This document shows positions 11,082 to 23,330 of a stretch of DNA of 64,000 bases, piece by piece. Numbering within the stretch: position 1 is the stretch's first letter; each line of letters starts with the position of its first letter. This DNA is from Trochalopteron elliotii. Taxonomy: Eukaryota; Chordata; Aves; Passeriformes; Leiothrichidae. The stretch is taken from assembly GCA_024734555.1 (NCBI GenBank), contig JANPWX010000082.1, positions 665,757 through 729,756 on the forward strand, written 5' to 3'. A program made the translations under genes and the position numbers. The notes under the pieces were generated by a model, which saw only the letters and a program-made list of their open reading frames with translations, was not told where the DNA came from and searched no databases.

Positions 11082-12240
11082 TAAATGTGAAATTTGCATG
11101 ATTTAAGTGCATGATGTCAGTGTAAATATAAGTAAGACACAAAACCTGCTTCTTATTAACTGAGGATGTTAAAATAACAGGATCTACAGTTAAAGGCATA
11201 CCACACTTTCAAATATATTAATTTCCTGTTGAAACTGCAGTGGACTGCTGAAGGTGCTCTAAAAAAAGGCATATCTGGGATGGGTTGTATAGCTTGCATA
11301 ATCTTATATCAATTAAGAAAGCTTTTACTTTAAGTACACATAAAAAAAAAGAAATTAGTAAAAAAAAAGTTACAAAACCCCCTCATGGAGCTATTTTCTG
11401 TTATATAGTTATAGCAGTATTTAAAAACAAAACCCACTTTTTCTTTACATACATTTCCAGTGGTATTTATTGCCGTTATTACAAAACAACCTCCTAACTT
11501 TTGCACCATAAAAAAATTAAATTTGTAAATGGTAAACATCAATAATTTTAAAAAATATTTTCACAGATAAGTTTGAAATGTTGAGTTTTACTCAGCATTG
11601 GTACTATCTGTAAGAAATTTTGACATCTAATACAAAATCCATTTTCTCTTTGACACTTCTGCAGTTTTGTTGTAATGTCATGGCAAAGAGACTATCATGT
11701 TTTATAAATATAAGCTTCTGAGAAAGATTTATTCTATGGGATAAAGAATACAAAGATAAAAGCCAAGGCTGCTTTTACAGAATTATGAACATACCACACA
11801 TCAAAATATATTGCTTACCAGCAAACACTGCATGTATACAGAGGTCTTTATGAGTATTTAAGTTTGAAGAATAGCGTCTTGTAGCAAAATATTTAATTGT
11901 ATAAAATCTTTGCATTAGTTTGACAGAGCAAAGCAGGAGCAAAAATTCAAATACGAAGTAAGTAAGGGAAACAGTAATAAGACAGTTACAGAGGAAAGTA
12001 GAAAAAACCTTACAAGAAGTTTTATTAGTAAGTCCTCAAAGGAGACTTAATAAGTTAATGAAAATAACAAGAAATTATTAATAAGGAAATGCTCACAGAA
12101 AGCAATTTGAGAGAAACCCCTGATCATTTCATCTCATTAGAAACATTTGTAGGGAAACAACATGTTTTTCAGGAAACTTGGTTGAAATAAGGGCAGCCAT
12201 TATACAATCAAAATTATCTTGATAACAATACAATAATTAC
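11082..12240. other. ANO3 intron, nothing recognised
   Basis: AT-rich intron between the nested LTR pair and the cysteine-rich ANO3 exon. No repeat family was recognised. Confidence 0.5.
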
Positions 12241-12337
12241 CTTGGCATATATGCAGCTTTCGTTGAGTTTTTGTAGCGTGCAATTGCGTTCACACATAGG
12301 GCACATAATGGTTTCATTTGCCTCGCAGATCTCTTTG
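12241..12337 (-). CDS. ANO3: ANO3 exon: cysteine-rich first extracellular loop
   Basis: Encodes S, then [19 protein letters not shown] and [13 protein letters not shown]. Five cysteines (in EIC, MCPMC, RNC and ESC) fit the conserved disulfide pattern of the TM1-TM2 loop in TMEM16 proteins. Three N-glycosylation sequons are visible (NET, NCT, NES). It starts one nucleotide into a Ser codon, matching the previous exon, and ends in phase 0 at AAG|GTAATT. The LTR beginning at 12393 ends 55 bp from the acceptor, so the splice signals lie in a very short piece of unique DNA. Confidence 0.94.
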
Positions 12338-12392
12338 CTTTAGTATGAGATAGGAAAATAAAGGTTATAAAAACAATTCTAGCATTCCCAAG

Positions 12393-13072
12393 TGTCCTAG
12401 GGTGACTATAATACCTGTATCCCCACATCATCTGTTCTGTGTTCTGTACCTTTAAGACTGGTTCTGAGAGTGAGCAGGGAAAGAAGAAGCACGCAGTTTG
12501 TTTTGAAAAACAGGGCTCACTCCTCTGCATCTGGTCTCGTCCTTGGGACTGTGTGGGTTTTTTTTTTCCTTTGTCAGATGCACGGAGGGCAGCCAGAGAG
12601 AGTTTTTTTCTTCCCTTTGTTAGTCTAGCTAGCTGAGGCAAAGAAGCTTTCCTGGACTGTTTGGGGTTTTTTTTCCCTTTTTTTTCTTTGGGACTGTTTA
12701 AATTTGCTCTGGACTGAAAAACCCAGGGGAGCACTGGGATCTTGCACCCATGGCCCACCGGGCCGGGACTTGGCATTTTCCAGCATAGAAGGGACTGGGA
12801 CTGATAAACAGACTCCTGGCACGGACTCTCAGTTTTGCCATCTCTCTTCGGAGGGGCGAGCGGTTTTATTGTTTCATATTATTATTATTGTTATTATTAT
12901 TATTCATTCTTTATGTTGTGGGCATTTTGTCTGTTAAATAAATAGGTTTTTTTCCACTCTTCTCTGAGGGAGTTCTTTCCCCAGACCGGCTGGGGGGAGG
13001 GGCTGTTTGGATTTGCTTTCCAGAGGAACCCCATTCAGAGATTTCCTCCCAAATTTGCCCTAAACCAGGACA
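12393..13072 (+). mobile_element. Solo LTR (680 bp), ERVL-like, 5-bp target-site duplication
   Basis: Starts TGTCCTAGGGTGAC and ends AAACCAGGACA, with a perfect 6-bp terminal inverted repeat TGTCCT/AGGACA. The exact duplication CCAAG flanks it at 12388-12392 and 13073-13077. AATAAA lies at 12937-12942. An ATT-rich microsatellite lies at about 12878-12904. A second copy of the family, in the opposite orientation, is at 56307-56985. The element is antisense to ANO3 and has no internal genes. Confidence 0.88.
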
Positions 13073-13077
13073 CCAAG

Positions 13078-15370
13078 ATTTTCTGAGGTTATGCCATTTA
13101 TGTTCTCTGTTAACAGTGTGTGCACCACAAAACTGGATGAATAAAATAAATTAAAAGTGAATATTTGGCTAGGAAAGCTTAATCCCAAATCAGGAACCTG
13201 AACACTATGAGCCATAGGGTAGTATACAATATTTTTGGGCATCATGATACACTTCTCACACTAGCAAAATCTCTCCCAGATATCATAAACAGAAAAACAA
13301 AAAACTGCTCGGTACCCTTCAAATGCATTTGTAGCCTATTTTTCTAAATTATGTAGAAGATAAACATTCAGAGGATAGACAACACTGGTATATCTACACT
13401 GCTTTCAATCAAATTAAGCCATTAGTATCAGCTGAATGTTTGTTCCACAGGACAACAGCATACACACTTAGATCAGTCACATGTAAAAACCCACTAATGA
13501 GGATTTCTGGCAGTAGTACTTCAAGTCTCTGCATTTTTATTTTCTAAAGAAGAATTTACAGATAGAACTAATAAAAAACCCTCCACATTAAAATTCTATT
13601 TTAGGGGTCAATATCTTCAAGCCCCATTGTGGTGTTTAAGAATCCTAAGACTGAAGAAGATGAAGTCACTGTTTTCACTAGGACCATTCGTATTCAAAGC
13701 ACAGTACATAGCTAAGTGTCTCAACAAAGGCAAAACAGAACTAACAGAAGTGTAAAAATTAATTTTAAAGCAGTGAGTAAGCTTCCTGAAGAACCTCAGC
13801 AAATACCTTTCCCTATCCTTTACCAATGATGACATGCCTGAAAATGATCCTGACACACTAGGGAAGTAGCAGTATAAAACAAGTACCAGGAAAGCCCAAT
13901 TAATTTGTTTTAATAAACATGGCACTCTCATCTCTCCTCCTCATAAAAGCTGTATTTACACTTCTAATACTGCTTGGAAGATCATGCGTATTTCCAAATG
14001 AGTGCACCTATTAAATACTTTTTGGCATAACAGTAGACATAAATAAAAGATTAAATGTAAGTATAAATCATTGGTCATATTTCACGTAACACCAGAATCA
14101 CCAGTTCACTGAAACTCTAAACAAAATGTGAACCTGAGAAAGAAATCATCCTGAGCAACTGTTAAGCCAGAGTGAGCACACCCAGTCATTTCAGAGCTGC
14201 AGAGTAACAAAAATTTTAGTGTGTGTCACATCAGAGAATTTTCTTGCTTATATTTCCATTCAAATTCTTAAGTGCAAAAAATCACATTTTAACCATGTTA
14301 CAATGGTTTGGCAATAATGGAAACTGCTATCAGTTATAAGGCCAAAACGTACTGTACTTTGAATTTAATTTCAAGATGATAAATACTACATTTTCTCTGA
14401 GTTAAAGTGCTGCTTTGCTATATATCCTGAGTTAAAGTGCTGCTTTGTTTTCAATAACTCATGAAGTTTCACAAAATTATACTGACAGTGATAGGTCACA
14501 TGCTTTTGCACTACTTTGCAAAAGCAGTAAAATTTGTTAAACAAGTGTTTGTGACAAGTGCCATATTAATTGTTATTGCAACTCAAATCTTCAGTAGAAG
14601 AGCAAAATAAGCTGCTTTGTGCTGTTTTCACCTATATATCTGAAATGTGTCTAAAGCACATGGTGCAAAGACAGCTCAAGCTATGCTGTGTTCATGCCTG
14701 GCATTTCTATTTGACTGACAATAAAGGAACAATCTATAAATACATTCTAAAACAAAACTCTTCCAAACCATCAGATTTACTTTTACAGAGACTAAATGAT
14801 TTGACATCTAACTTGAGAATAAAGATAGGTAATAGATATTGCACCTAATTTGTTCGTAGAATCCAAATGATGGGATTGCTAAAGGACTATTTAAGCCCTT
14901 CTGCTTGACTATAACTTCGTATTTCCTCCAGTTTAGCTCAAGGAGGGAACTTGGATCAAAATCTATTCAAAAGTGTATGAAACAAATGGAATTCACATTC
15001 TCCATTTGTTTTTTTCGCATGTCCAAATTCTGTTAATATAATCCAAATGTCCTGGGAGCTACTACTGAGTTTCTTTTTCTTCAACAGAAATTCTCTGGAT
15101 TTTTCTCTTGGTTATCTTCTTTTCACAATGGAATCCTGCAATGAGCTGCCAACAGTATAAACTCGGTACCCCGGGGGATCTCAGTGCTGCCTTATGGAAA
15201 TCACAATATTACTAAGCCTGATTCCAAACCCATGCAAGACAAAGAACATCTTCCATTCTAATGTGCATTTCAGCAACACTGCCTAGCTCATGAAATTATT
15301 TTGTGTCAGGAAAGGAAAATGTGTAGAATGGAGAACCTTCTGCTTCTCAACATGGGACAGATGTGCATAT
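13078..15370. other. ANO3 intron, no gene
   Basis: AT-rich intron. A tandem duplication with a period of about 31 bp lies at 14396-14450 (shared core GAGTTAAAGTGCTGCTTTG). Nothing else was recognised. Confidence 0.5.
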
Positions 15371-15750
15371 TTTCTGTTTGTCTTATGGGGAGTTTCCATG
15401 GTAGACCAAAAGAGACTTCTCTCTCTAAAAGAACTGATGAAAGACTATTTTAAAGGCTATAAACTGACCTAAAGTTCCAAGTTTTGTCTTTATAAGTTGT
15501 CAGTAAGAAAGAAAAGAAACTGTTGGGGGAGAAGGGAGTGTTTTGAAAATTTTATTCTGATTCTTATTAATTTTGTTCTCTCTCGTAGTTTTGTTAATAA
15601 ACATCTCTTTATACCTTTTAAAGTTTGAACCTGCTTTGCTTTTCTCCTAACCCTATATCACAGCAGGAAAGAGTAAATAATTCTAGTGGGCACTCAAACC
15701 ACTAGACTAATTTTGGGAAAATAGCAATTGGTGAACCTGAAACCACTACA
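15371..15750 (+). mobile_element. 5'-truncated LTR fragment (copy B of the CACTACA-ending family)
   Basis: Closely matches the 3' halves of the LTRs at 9700-10366 and 61725-63357, from the AAAAGAGACTTCTC block to the GAAACCACTACA end. AATAAA is intact at 15596-15601. The 5' part of the LTR is missing and no target duplication can be paired. Confidence 0.75.
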
Positions 15751-17639
15751 GAGGGGATATTTGCTCCCTTTTGGTGGTACCCTTCCTTCTTTTCCACTTC
15801 CAACTTGCCCATGGCAACCAGAGATGAACTACAGAGAGAATCCTTCTTTTACACAGAGGGCAGAGACTCATGGCCCTGTGCTGAGCTGAGATGGGCTCCT
15901 GACATAGGCTGATACATATATCTCCCTCTCTTTCTCTCTCTTTATATATATCTATCTCACATGTAGTATATACTTATGTAATGTTTTAATATGTATATAT
16001 AAAAAGCCAACTGCTAGCAGACTCTGAGCATAGAGCAGAGGCAAGCACTTGGGAAAGTCATAAACAAGACAAGCTAATTCTTAGACATCATTCTGCATCA
16101 CCCTCAAATTATTGCTGCACAAAACCTATGGCTGGCATGGTAAGCAATGTTTGGTTCCACGGCCGTACATACTCCTGTATTTGCTCATTACTTCTCTACT
16201 GAAACAGTGCTGGATATCTGGAAAAAAAAGAAGATTATCGTTTTCTACCTACAGCCACTAGAGGTGGGCTGATGGCAGCTTCCTGCACCTGAGAGGTAAA
16301 GGCACATCACTGAGCAAAGTATCTTTCTGCAAAACTGATTTGATCATTTGTTAAGTTCAGATTTTGTAGCACACAAGACAGATAAAAAACAGGGCTTTTT
16401 GATGGCATTTATCATACTTAAATCAACACTTCCTAATAGCCATGGATTCCTCATAACACGTGTAATAAACCTGCCTCACATGAAACAGTTCACCAAATAA
16501 TACTGAATCTGGTGCAACATGCCAGGGGTGACATTGCCATTATGCCCTAACATTATGCTTAAATTTCTAATTTCCACTGGGTTTCCTGTGTCTAGATTTT
16601 TTTTAAGTAACATATTCAATTCTGTTTTTTCCCGATTGCTGCTGAACACTGCATTTGTGTATGGTGGTAGCTGCAGTGCTCAAAATCAAATGATACATTT
16701 TAAAACTCTTATAGATGCTTATATAGAATTTTCTTAAAAAGAATGCAGAAACACCAGATAAATAATCTCTCAGTCCCAGACTACAGCAAGAATAAGAACA
16801 GGTGTGCAGTCCATCTACCTGCTAATGGATGATTCCTGTCTGCTCTAGGTATGAAGTTTCTGTCTAATCCTTACTAACACCTTCCAGGCTAAGTAAAAAA
16901 ATATGACAAGGAGTATCATCTGTTATCAGTGGCCTTTAGAATTGCCTAAGTACACAAGGTGACACAGAAAACATTTACATAAATTTTATCAGGCCAGGTT
17001 TAACCAGCTTGAATTACACATTTCACAGCTGTTCTTACTAACACGGTTGTAGCAACACACTGACATGACAGCATTGTGTCATGACCAACCAGAGGGACTG
17101 CACAGATTCACACAATGGCAGGTAGCACCTTCTTCACAGAATTAACACATCCAGATTACAGATGTGGGGCTGCCACAGAGCACATGGTTAGGACTTCTGC
17201 AATAACCCATCCTCTGACAGTATTTTGAAATGAACACTGGCTAATGATAGGTATAAATATATGAATATTCACCTTCCCTTGTAGGCATGTAAGGCTTATA
17301 TGGGGGTTTACCTAACTTTCAGTCTCTTGTTTCTGATATAGAGCCTGGAGACCTGGGGCACACTGGCACTCTGTGTAGCACAGCATGACAATAAGGTGCG
17401 TCAGGATGAGACCCAATACAACCAGACCCCACAGGGACAAACTCAAATGTGTTTTGTCTGTGTTTTCTCTGCTACTAAGCAGCAGTCAAAGGAAAAAACT
17501 GAGGACAGAAACCCTCAAAAACTAGCCTACCTCTGTGCTCATGTGATTTACCACACCCTGCAACCTTCAGCAAGGAAGATAACTGCATTCTTCTGTTAAA
17601 CAGGAGTTGCATCTTCAAGTCTTCCTGGGACAAGCATAT
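15751..17639. other. ANO3 intron with simple repeats
   Basis: Contains a CT/TA-rich simple repeat at about 15920-16000. A patch at 17330-17470 is moderately GC-rich and unidentified. No exon was recognised. Confidence 0.5.
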
Positions 17640-18179
17640 GACACATAGGAGGTGGTTGTCCTGTTCCATTCTGTGCTGGTGCAGCCTCAGCTTGAATATG
17701 GTGTGCAGTTTTGGGAGCCACAATATAAGAAAGATATAAAGCTCTTAGAGAGTCTCCAAAAAAGGGCCACAAAGATTGTTAAGGGCCTAGAGGGGAAGCC
17801 ACATGAGGAGCAGCTGAAATCCCATGCCTTGTTCAGCTAGGAGAATAGGAGACTGAGGGGAGATCTCATAACAATCTAATAGCTCATAGCTTCCTCTTCT
17901 TTCTGGTGACCAGTGACAGGACCAGAGGGAACGTATGAAGCTGTGTCAGAGGTGGATTAGGTTAGATGTTAGAAAAAGGTTTTTCAATCACAGGGCAGCT
18001 GGGAACTGGAACCAGGAAGGCAGTCAGAGTACCAAGATCAACAGAGTTCAAGAAGTATTTGGACAATGATCTCAGGCACACAGTGGGATTCTTGGGGCTG
18101 TCCTAAGCAGGCCCAGGAGTTGAACTTCAATGATCTTTGTGAATCCTTTCCAACCCAGGATATTCTATGATTCTGTGAT
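17640..18179 (+). mobile_element. CR1 LINE 3' end
   Basis: The frame around 17652-17840 reads [20 protein letters not shown] and then [17 protein letters not shown], the well-known C-terminal end of the CR1 reverse-transcriptase frame. The sequence then runs through the usual 3' region (GAACTTCAATGATCTTTGTG) to the tail ATTCTATGATTCTG. CR1 is the dominant LINE of birds. The copy is 5'-truncated and degenerate, with stop codons. Confidence 0.9.
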
Positions 18180-19460
18180 ATAAAAGCACATAATAGCTTA
18201 CAGTTTGAAAGAATGAAATTATTAGAATATTTGTTCTTTCTCTCAGGGAGTTGCCAATGACACACCTTTCTCTTCCACAAGGAAGAAATACTAAGCTATA
18301 TTTTGATAATAGTAGATTATGGCCCCTTGTTCCCTTTGTTGAAACTGTGCCATCGTACATGTGACAAACACAAGATTGACAGTTCAACACCTCTGGACAG
18401 TTCATCCGAACAGGCTGATCCTTGACTTTTGATCCACTGCATTTTGAAGACATTTATGATGAAAAACAATCCTAATTCAGAGAACAATATCTTAAAGACA
18501 GAATCATTTCCTGGCTGTTAAGTTTATTGCATTTACCTGTATTTAATGTGGTTTGAATTTGTACAGTTTAAAAAAAAGTGTTCATTACAGCACTGTAGAA
18601 TATAATAACTCACTGTGAAATAAAAGTTAAAGAAAACTCCTTAGATGAAACTTGAATATAGTCTTGTTCAAAGCCAGACAATCAACATTTTCTATGAAAT
18701 CTGTCTCCAAGTATGCACACAGCCTAAGCATCCAAACTGCTTGGAGCAACAGCTGCAATTGTAAGAGCACTGATACTGTCTGATAACATGTAAAGGAATA
18801 CTTTGCAATACGGTGGATGCTCAGAGAGTTCCTGGAAGTACAGTCAACACTTAAGCACCCTCATCACAACATCTAAATTGACATAAACCTTTCTCAGAGC
18901 AAAATCACAAAAGAGGGAAACTTGAAAACTTGGCTCATTTCACATGGTTGTAATCTCCCTGAAGCTAAGTCTCCTGGTGGCAAGTTACATTGACACAGAT
19001 AAGAATTTTGTTAGACTCCAAGTTTACCACTATTAATGAAGAAGGAAAAAAAGACATAGCCAAAAGTTGAAGTTTAGTAGCTGTATTACACTCTGGAAGT
19101 TTTAGCAAGATGGAGATAATGAGGGAATATATCTGTTTTTTCATTAGCCTTAATTAGATGAACAACTATTGCAGTATCTGCAACATGAGAATTGATCCTT
19201 ACAGACTGGTCTGGTTTTCCTTAATGGAAATCACTGCAGATACAGTGATAAGAATGCCCACTGCCAGCAGTACACATCTGGCTTGATGCAAAACAAATAT
19301 ACAAAGTGTAAATACTTGACTCAAATACCCAATATTCTATTTTGGTTATTTTTACATTATTACCATATCTGCAAAACATTTAAAAGTACAGTAATCTAAG
19401 TTGTGCCAGACTGTTCTTAATTTTCAACTGGCTTTTACATATTATTAAATAGAATTTTAC
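18180..19460. other. ANO3 intron, nothing recognised
   Basis: AT-rich intron between the CR1 fragment and the TM1 exon. No repeat or exon was recognised. Confidence 0.5.
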
Positions 19461-19595
19461 CTTACTTGGCTGGAATCCATAGTAAATAATCCATAGAGGA
19501 AAACAAAGAGCCCAACCAGGGCAGCAGGAATAAGCATTCCAGTATACCATCCCAACCAGGCAAAATACAGTCCAATTTTTTCACCAAAGTATCGC
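19461..19595 (-). CDS. ANO3: ANO3 exon: YFGEK motif and TM1
   Basis: Encodes [19 protein letters not shown], followed by a hydrophobic stretch ([16 protein letters not shown]) and LFTMDSSQV. This is the start of the anoctamin channel/scramblase domain, including the first transmembrane helix. The YGLFTM segment favours ANO3 over ANO4 (usually YGVTTL). Acceptor GATGTAG|G and donor GTAAG|GTAAAA are clear. Phases match both neighbours (2+1 nucleotides). Confidence 0.96.
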
Positions 19596-19879
19596 CTACA
19601 TCAAAAGGAAACACATATATTGTTTAGAACTGAATTTTATGGTGACCTCCAGCTATCTATACTGTCACAGTAGTAGAACAATTCTAACAAGGAACTACCA
19701 GAACAAGTTCATGGCAAAATTGTCTCTTCAGAGAACAGGCTTTTTTCGGGCTAGCATAATAATTTAGTGACACTAATTGCAGATTTATGAGAACAAGGCT
19801 ATAACTGTACTGCCTCTGTAATTTTCGTGTCCTTGCAAGGACTAAGTAGATGGACTAGTAGCAACATTATTGAACATAG

Positions 19880-19930
<51 letters not shown>

Positions 19931-20820
19931 GTACACAGATGCAAAAAATCTGGAAAGGGATAAAGTAAGTTAGTGTGACCTAAGTATTCAATTTAAAAAA
20001 ACTTAATTTTTTTAAAAATGTTATTTAATCATCTAATTTATGGTAGATAATCATACATAGATAATATGACGTATTTCAAATTACTATTAGTGAAAACAAT
20101 GCTCTGAAAACACAAGCTGAAGACTGAACTTTAATTCTTCAAAACTTGGGTATCAATGGCTAGAACAGATGAACAGTGATCAGAAAGTCAGTCAAGGATG
20201 ATACAGCATAAAACTGTCCCATGGCACATGCTGAGCTCCACCAATAATTGGTTATGACTCAGATCAGGAATAAAAACTTACAGCAGGGAAAATGAACTAT
20301 TGGTATTCAATGCAGAGGAGGAAACGATGAAACCCAAACACCACCATTATTTAACTTAAATTATGTGTATTTCTCTATTTTACATTTGGTAACCTGTGAC
20401 ACTAAGTTTAGGACATTCAAATAAGAGCTCATTTAAACCCACATGGAAAGGTTAAAATGGGGTTGCATTTTAAGTCCTCTGCATCTGGTAACTCTGACTG
20501 TCCATGTGGATGAGAGTACGTTCTCAAAGGTGCTCTCACAAGCAGCAAGTGTCTCTGATCAGCAGACTACATTATGGGTTTGTATGTTAAGTTTAACACT
20601 GCAAATTCCTGAGCCGTTGGAACTACATATACATTATGCAGACTCATTTGGAATTAACCTACAAAAGACCACTCAAAAGAGGCAAGTTAGGAGAATTCTA
20701 GCCTTATCCAATAATAGGGAATATCTAAATGTTATAGGAAAGCATAAGGAATTTATTAATATAATTAGCACACTGTTGCCAGGCTTTTTGTATCATAGAA
20801 AACCTTCAAAGTACGAATAC
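19596..20820. other. ANO3 intron with GATA microsatellite
   Basis: Short intron. Apart from the tetranucleotide repeat it holds no recognised element. A 150-codon open frame on the plus strand at 20443-20895 overlaps the next exon in antisense and is probably chance. Confidence 0.55.
19880..19930. repeat. (GATA)n microsatellite, about 12.75 uninterrupted units
   Basis: An unbroken run of GATA tetranucleotides over 51 bp. It sits 285 bp upstream, in gene sense, of the TM1 exon of ANO3. Pure tetranucleotide runs of this length are usually polymorphic. Confidence 0.97.
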
Positions 20821-20942
20821 CTGATTAAATCAAGAGGCTGGTATTTGTACCACATTCCCCATCGTGCCCAACGCTCATACAAGAGGTGTCTGTGATTCTG
20901 TGCTCCATGTGTTTTGATGGGATGTCTGCTTTTGTGACTTCC
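20821..20942 (-). CDS. ANO3: ANO3 exon: [21 protein letters not shown] region before TM1
   Basis: Encodes [18 protein letters not shown], then [20 protein letters not shown] and LIR. The block [15 protein letters not shown] is nearly invariant in ANO3 and gives the clearest single identification in the window. The acceptor (TTTTTTTCAG) and donor (ATCAG|GTATTC) are good. The exon begins in phase 0 after the GAG of the 23275-23330 exon. Confidence 0.97.
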
Positions 20943-23274
20943 CTGAAAAAAACCACAAAGAAATATAAGTACATTACTAGGCACTATGGAAAATGTATAA
21001 GTTTCTTAGGTATTTTTTCTTATAATTTTAATAGAAATGTTCTTTATGTTTAGTAAATAGGTCTCTCATTCTGGGCACACCTGGAACATGTCATCAGTAG
21101 CTAATGTAAGCCTGATATTAGAGACAAGGTTACATACACTTTTGAAATGGCCAGTTTCTCCAACAATTAATGACCAAAACATATTAATAGAAGACTTTAA
21201 AGAAGTACTCAACTCTTTATATGACCTTTTGTTTCTATTTCACTAATAGATACCTACTTGTATGCTTTTGCCTATTTAAATTTTTCAAGAAATTCTGGTG
21301 GTATATTTTTATTTCTTCTATAAAATTTTAGAAATTTCTAATATGCCAGCTCTCTTCTCCTAGACATTTTCTATGACTTTCTTTCACTATTGATGAAGGT
21401 ATAGAGAAATATATTCTTTCTGTGGTACATACTTTCTAAGATGAAGGAAACAGAATTGGCATTATTTTGAGGCTACATAGGACTCTTGAGGCATTAAAAG
21501 CAGAACAGAGCCAGTCTGATCCAAAAGGAGTCCTTCCAGGCCACATATGACAGACCACCTAACAGACTAAAAGGACAGCCTCATGCTTGGCAGTCAAAAG
21601 GTAACAGACAAATTTGCTGTAATAGTCTTGAGCAGAATCTCTTGCATTTGTAATTTTACTCCAATTCTGAAGTACAACATATCCCTTAGCTGAACTTTTG
21701 CCCAAAAAAACTTCCATCACTCAGCTGTGGTAAAGAAAATATTTCATCAATTGACTGCAAGTAAGCCAAGTAATTTCTTGTGAGGAGAGCAGAGTTCTCC
21801 CAGTGCCGTACTTCAGTTGGCGATCAGACAGATTCTTGACCCTGGTAGATCTAGGTAACTAAGCCGTTTAGATTTTTATCATGTAATTGAAATCTTGAGC
21901 ATTCCCCGCAATTCAAAGAACACCATTTACTTCTTGCAGTCTGCTGATTCTCTGACTTAAGAATGAGTTAAAACCAAAGCTAAACATAGCAAAGAGTCCA
22001 AGTCTACTCCTTTCTCCTTACAGTCAGCAAAGCAGCATACCAAAGATGTTAACACTGAGTGTGACCTTTGCAGCATCTAGGAACACCTAGGAAGAGAACA
22101 TCAACTTATTCTCACAGTAGGCTGGATAAATGACTGCAAAGCATTACCCAGTATTACATGTTTTAATTTTTTTTTCCTGCTTCTTTCTGCACTGTTATTC
22201 ATAGAAGAATTCAACTTTCAGCATTCCCACTGGAATTGAATTTTCACTCTTATTTGTTCATGTGGGAAGAAAAAAATTTAAAAAATAAATTGAGTGTTCC
22301 ACCACTAGTCCTTAGCATCAGTCAAGCAGCAATTGAGTGGCTTAAAAATATGATTTCACTAATTTTAACTGAGATGTGGAAACAGTAGCTTATGCCATAA
22401 CAAAGGAACATATCAAATGGATATGACAGCACGGCCTTGATAGCAGAGAAAGCTTCACAGGCTTTTCTGGTAGTACAGCCAGCTTTTCCCTGAAGTCAAT
22501 AATGCACAGATGAAGCATTAACAATGATGTTACATTATTTATCTAAAATACTCCTTCTCTGTCTTCCTAGTACTTAATAATTAAAAAATAACTCTCAGCC
22601 ATTTTTAAACCCTTTGAAACACAGAACCAAGTCACACTATTCAGCTGAAACACCCAGAGTTCAGAGCTGCAATTACCATGATCCTGAGAGCATTTCAAAG
22701 ACTGAAGACGTGTTGATGGCTGCTTCATTTCAACATCGAAAAATTTTCTGAAAACTCTCTTAAGTCATACACAGTGGATTTACAGTCTTTAGTCAACTTT
22801 AAACTACAGGAAAAAGTATTGTCAAGTAGAAATTATCCAGAACTACTCTGAAAATACTAAACAGGAAATAATTAAGCAGTCTCCCTAACTGTGATCAAGT
22901 GGCCAAGCTATTAGAAAAACAAAACCTTTTGTAGGTGGCAAGGAAAAATAATTTAATATAACTAACTGGAGCAATTTGGAACTGATACTCTCCTGAAAAA
23001 CTCAACAGTTAATGTCCAATTCATAAAAATCAGAGAAGAATTATAGTATCCTAGTCCAACCAGAAAATGTTCCAGGCTGCTATTATAATATCCAAATCAT
23101 CTAAATACAGAATTTTAAAAGGCAGTATTAAAGTAAAAGCTATAAATAAAAGAAGCATCAACAAATTACAATATGAAATTAAAAGTTTGCAGGACAAAAT
23201 TAAAGTAAGATCCCAAACCACTACTGCAAGCTTTAATCTAAATATGAAACTAAAAATCAAATTAACTAGGTTAC
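20943..23274. other. ANO3 intron, nothing recognised
   Basis: AT-rich intron. The open frame at 23067-23327 on the plus strand overlaps the next ANO3 exon in antisense and has no family resemblance. Confidence 0.5.
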
Positions 23275-23330
23275 CTCATGCGGTGGAAATGCTGCTTCAT
23301 ATGTTCCATTATTTAGTAACCTATTAATAC
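23275..23330 (-). CDS. ANO3: ANO3 short exon (56 nt), dimerization domain end
   Basis: Encodes GINRLLNNGTYEAAFPPHE. The family pattern here is (I/L)xxL(I/L)xNGxYxAAFPxHE. Acceptor TTTTTTTCAG and donor GAG|GTAACC. The first two nucleotides complete a Gly codon begun in the 24778-24884 exon. Confidence 0.95.

Noticed and set aside
12237..12776. 179-codon minus-strand frame
   Set aside because: It is the ANO3 exon at 12241-12337 read on through its acceptor into the antisense of an LTR; not a single protein.
20443..20895. 150-codon open frame on the plus strand
   Set aside because: Its end overlaps the ANO3 exon at 20821-20942 in antisense, and the rest has no recognisable domain; probably chance plus the shadow of the exon.
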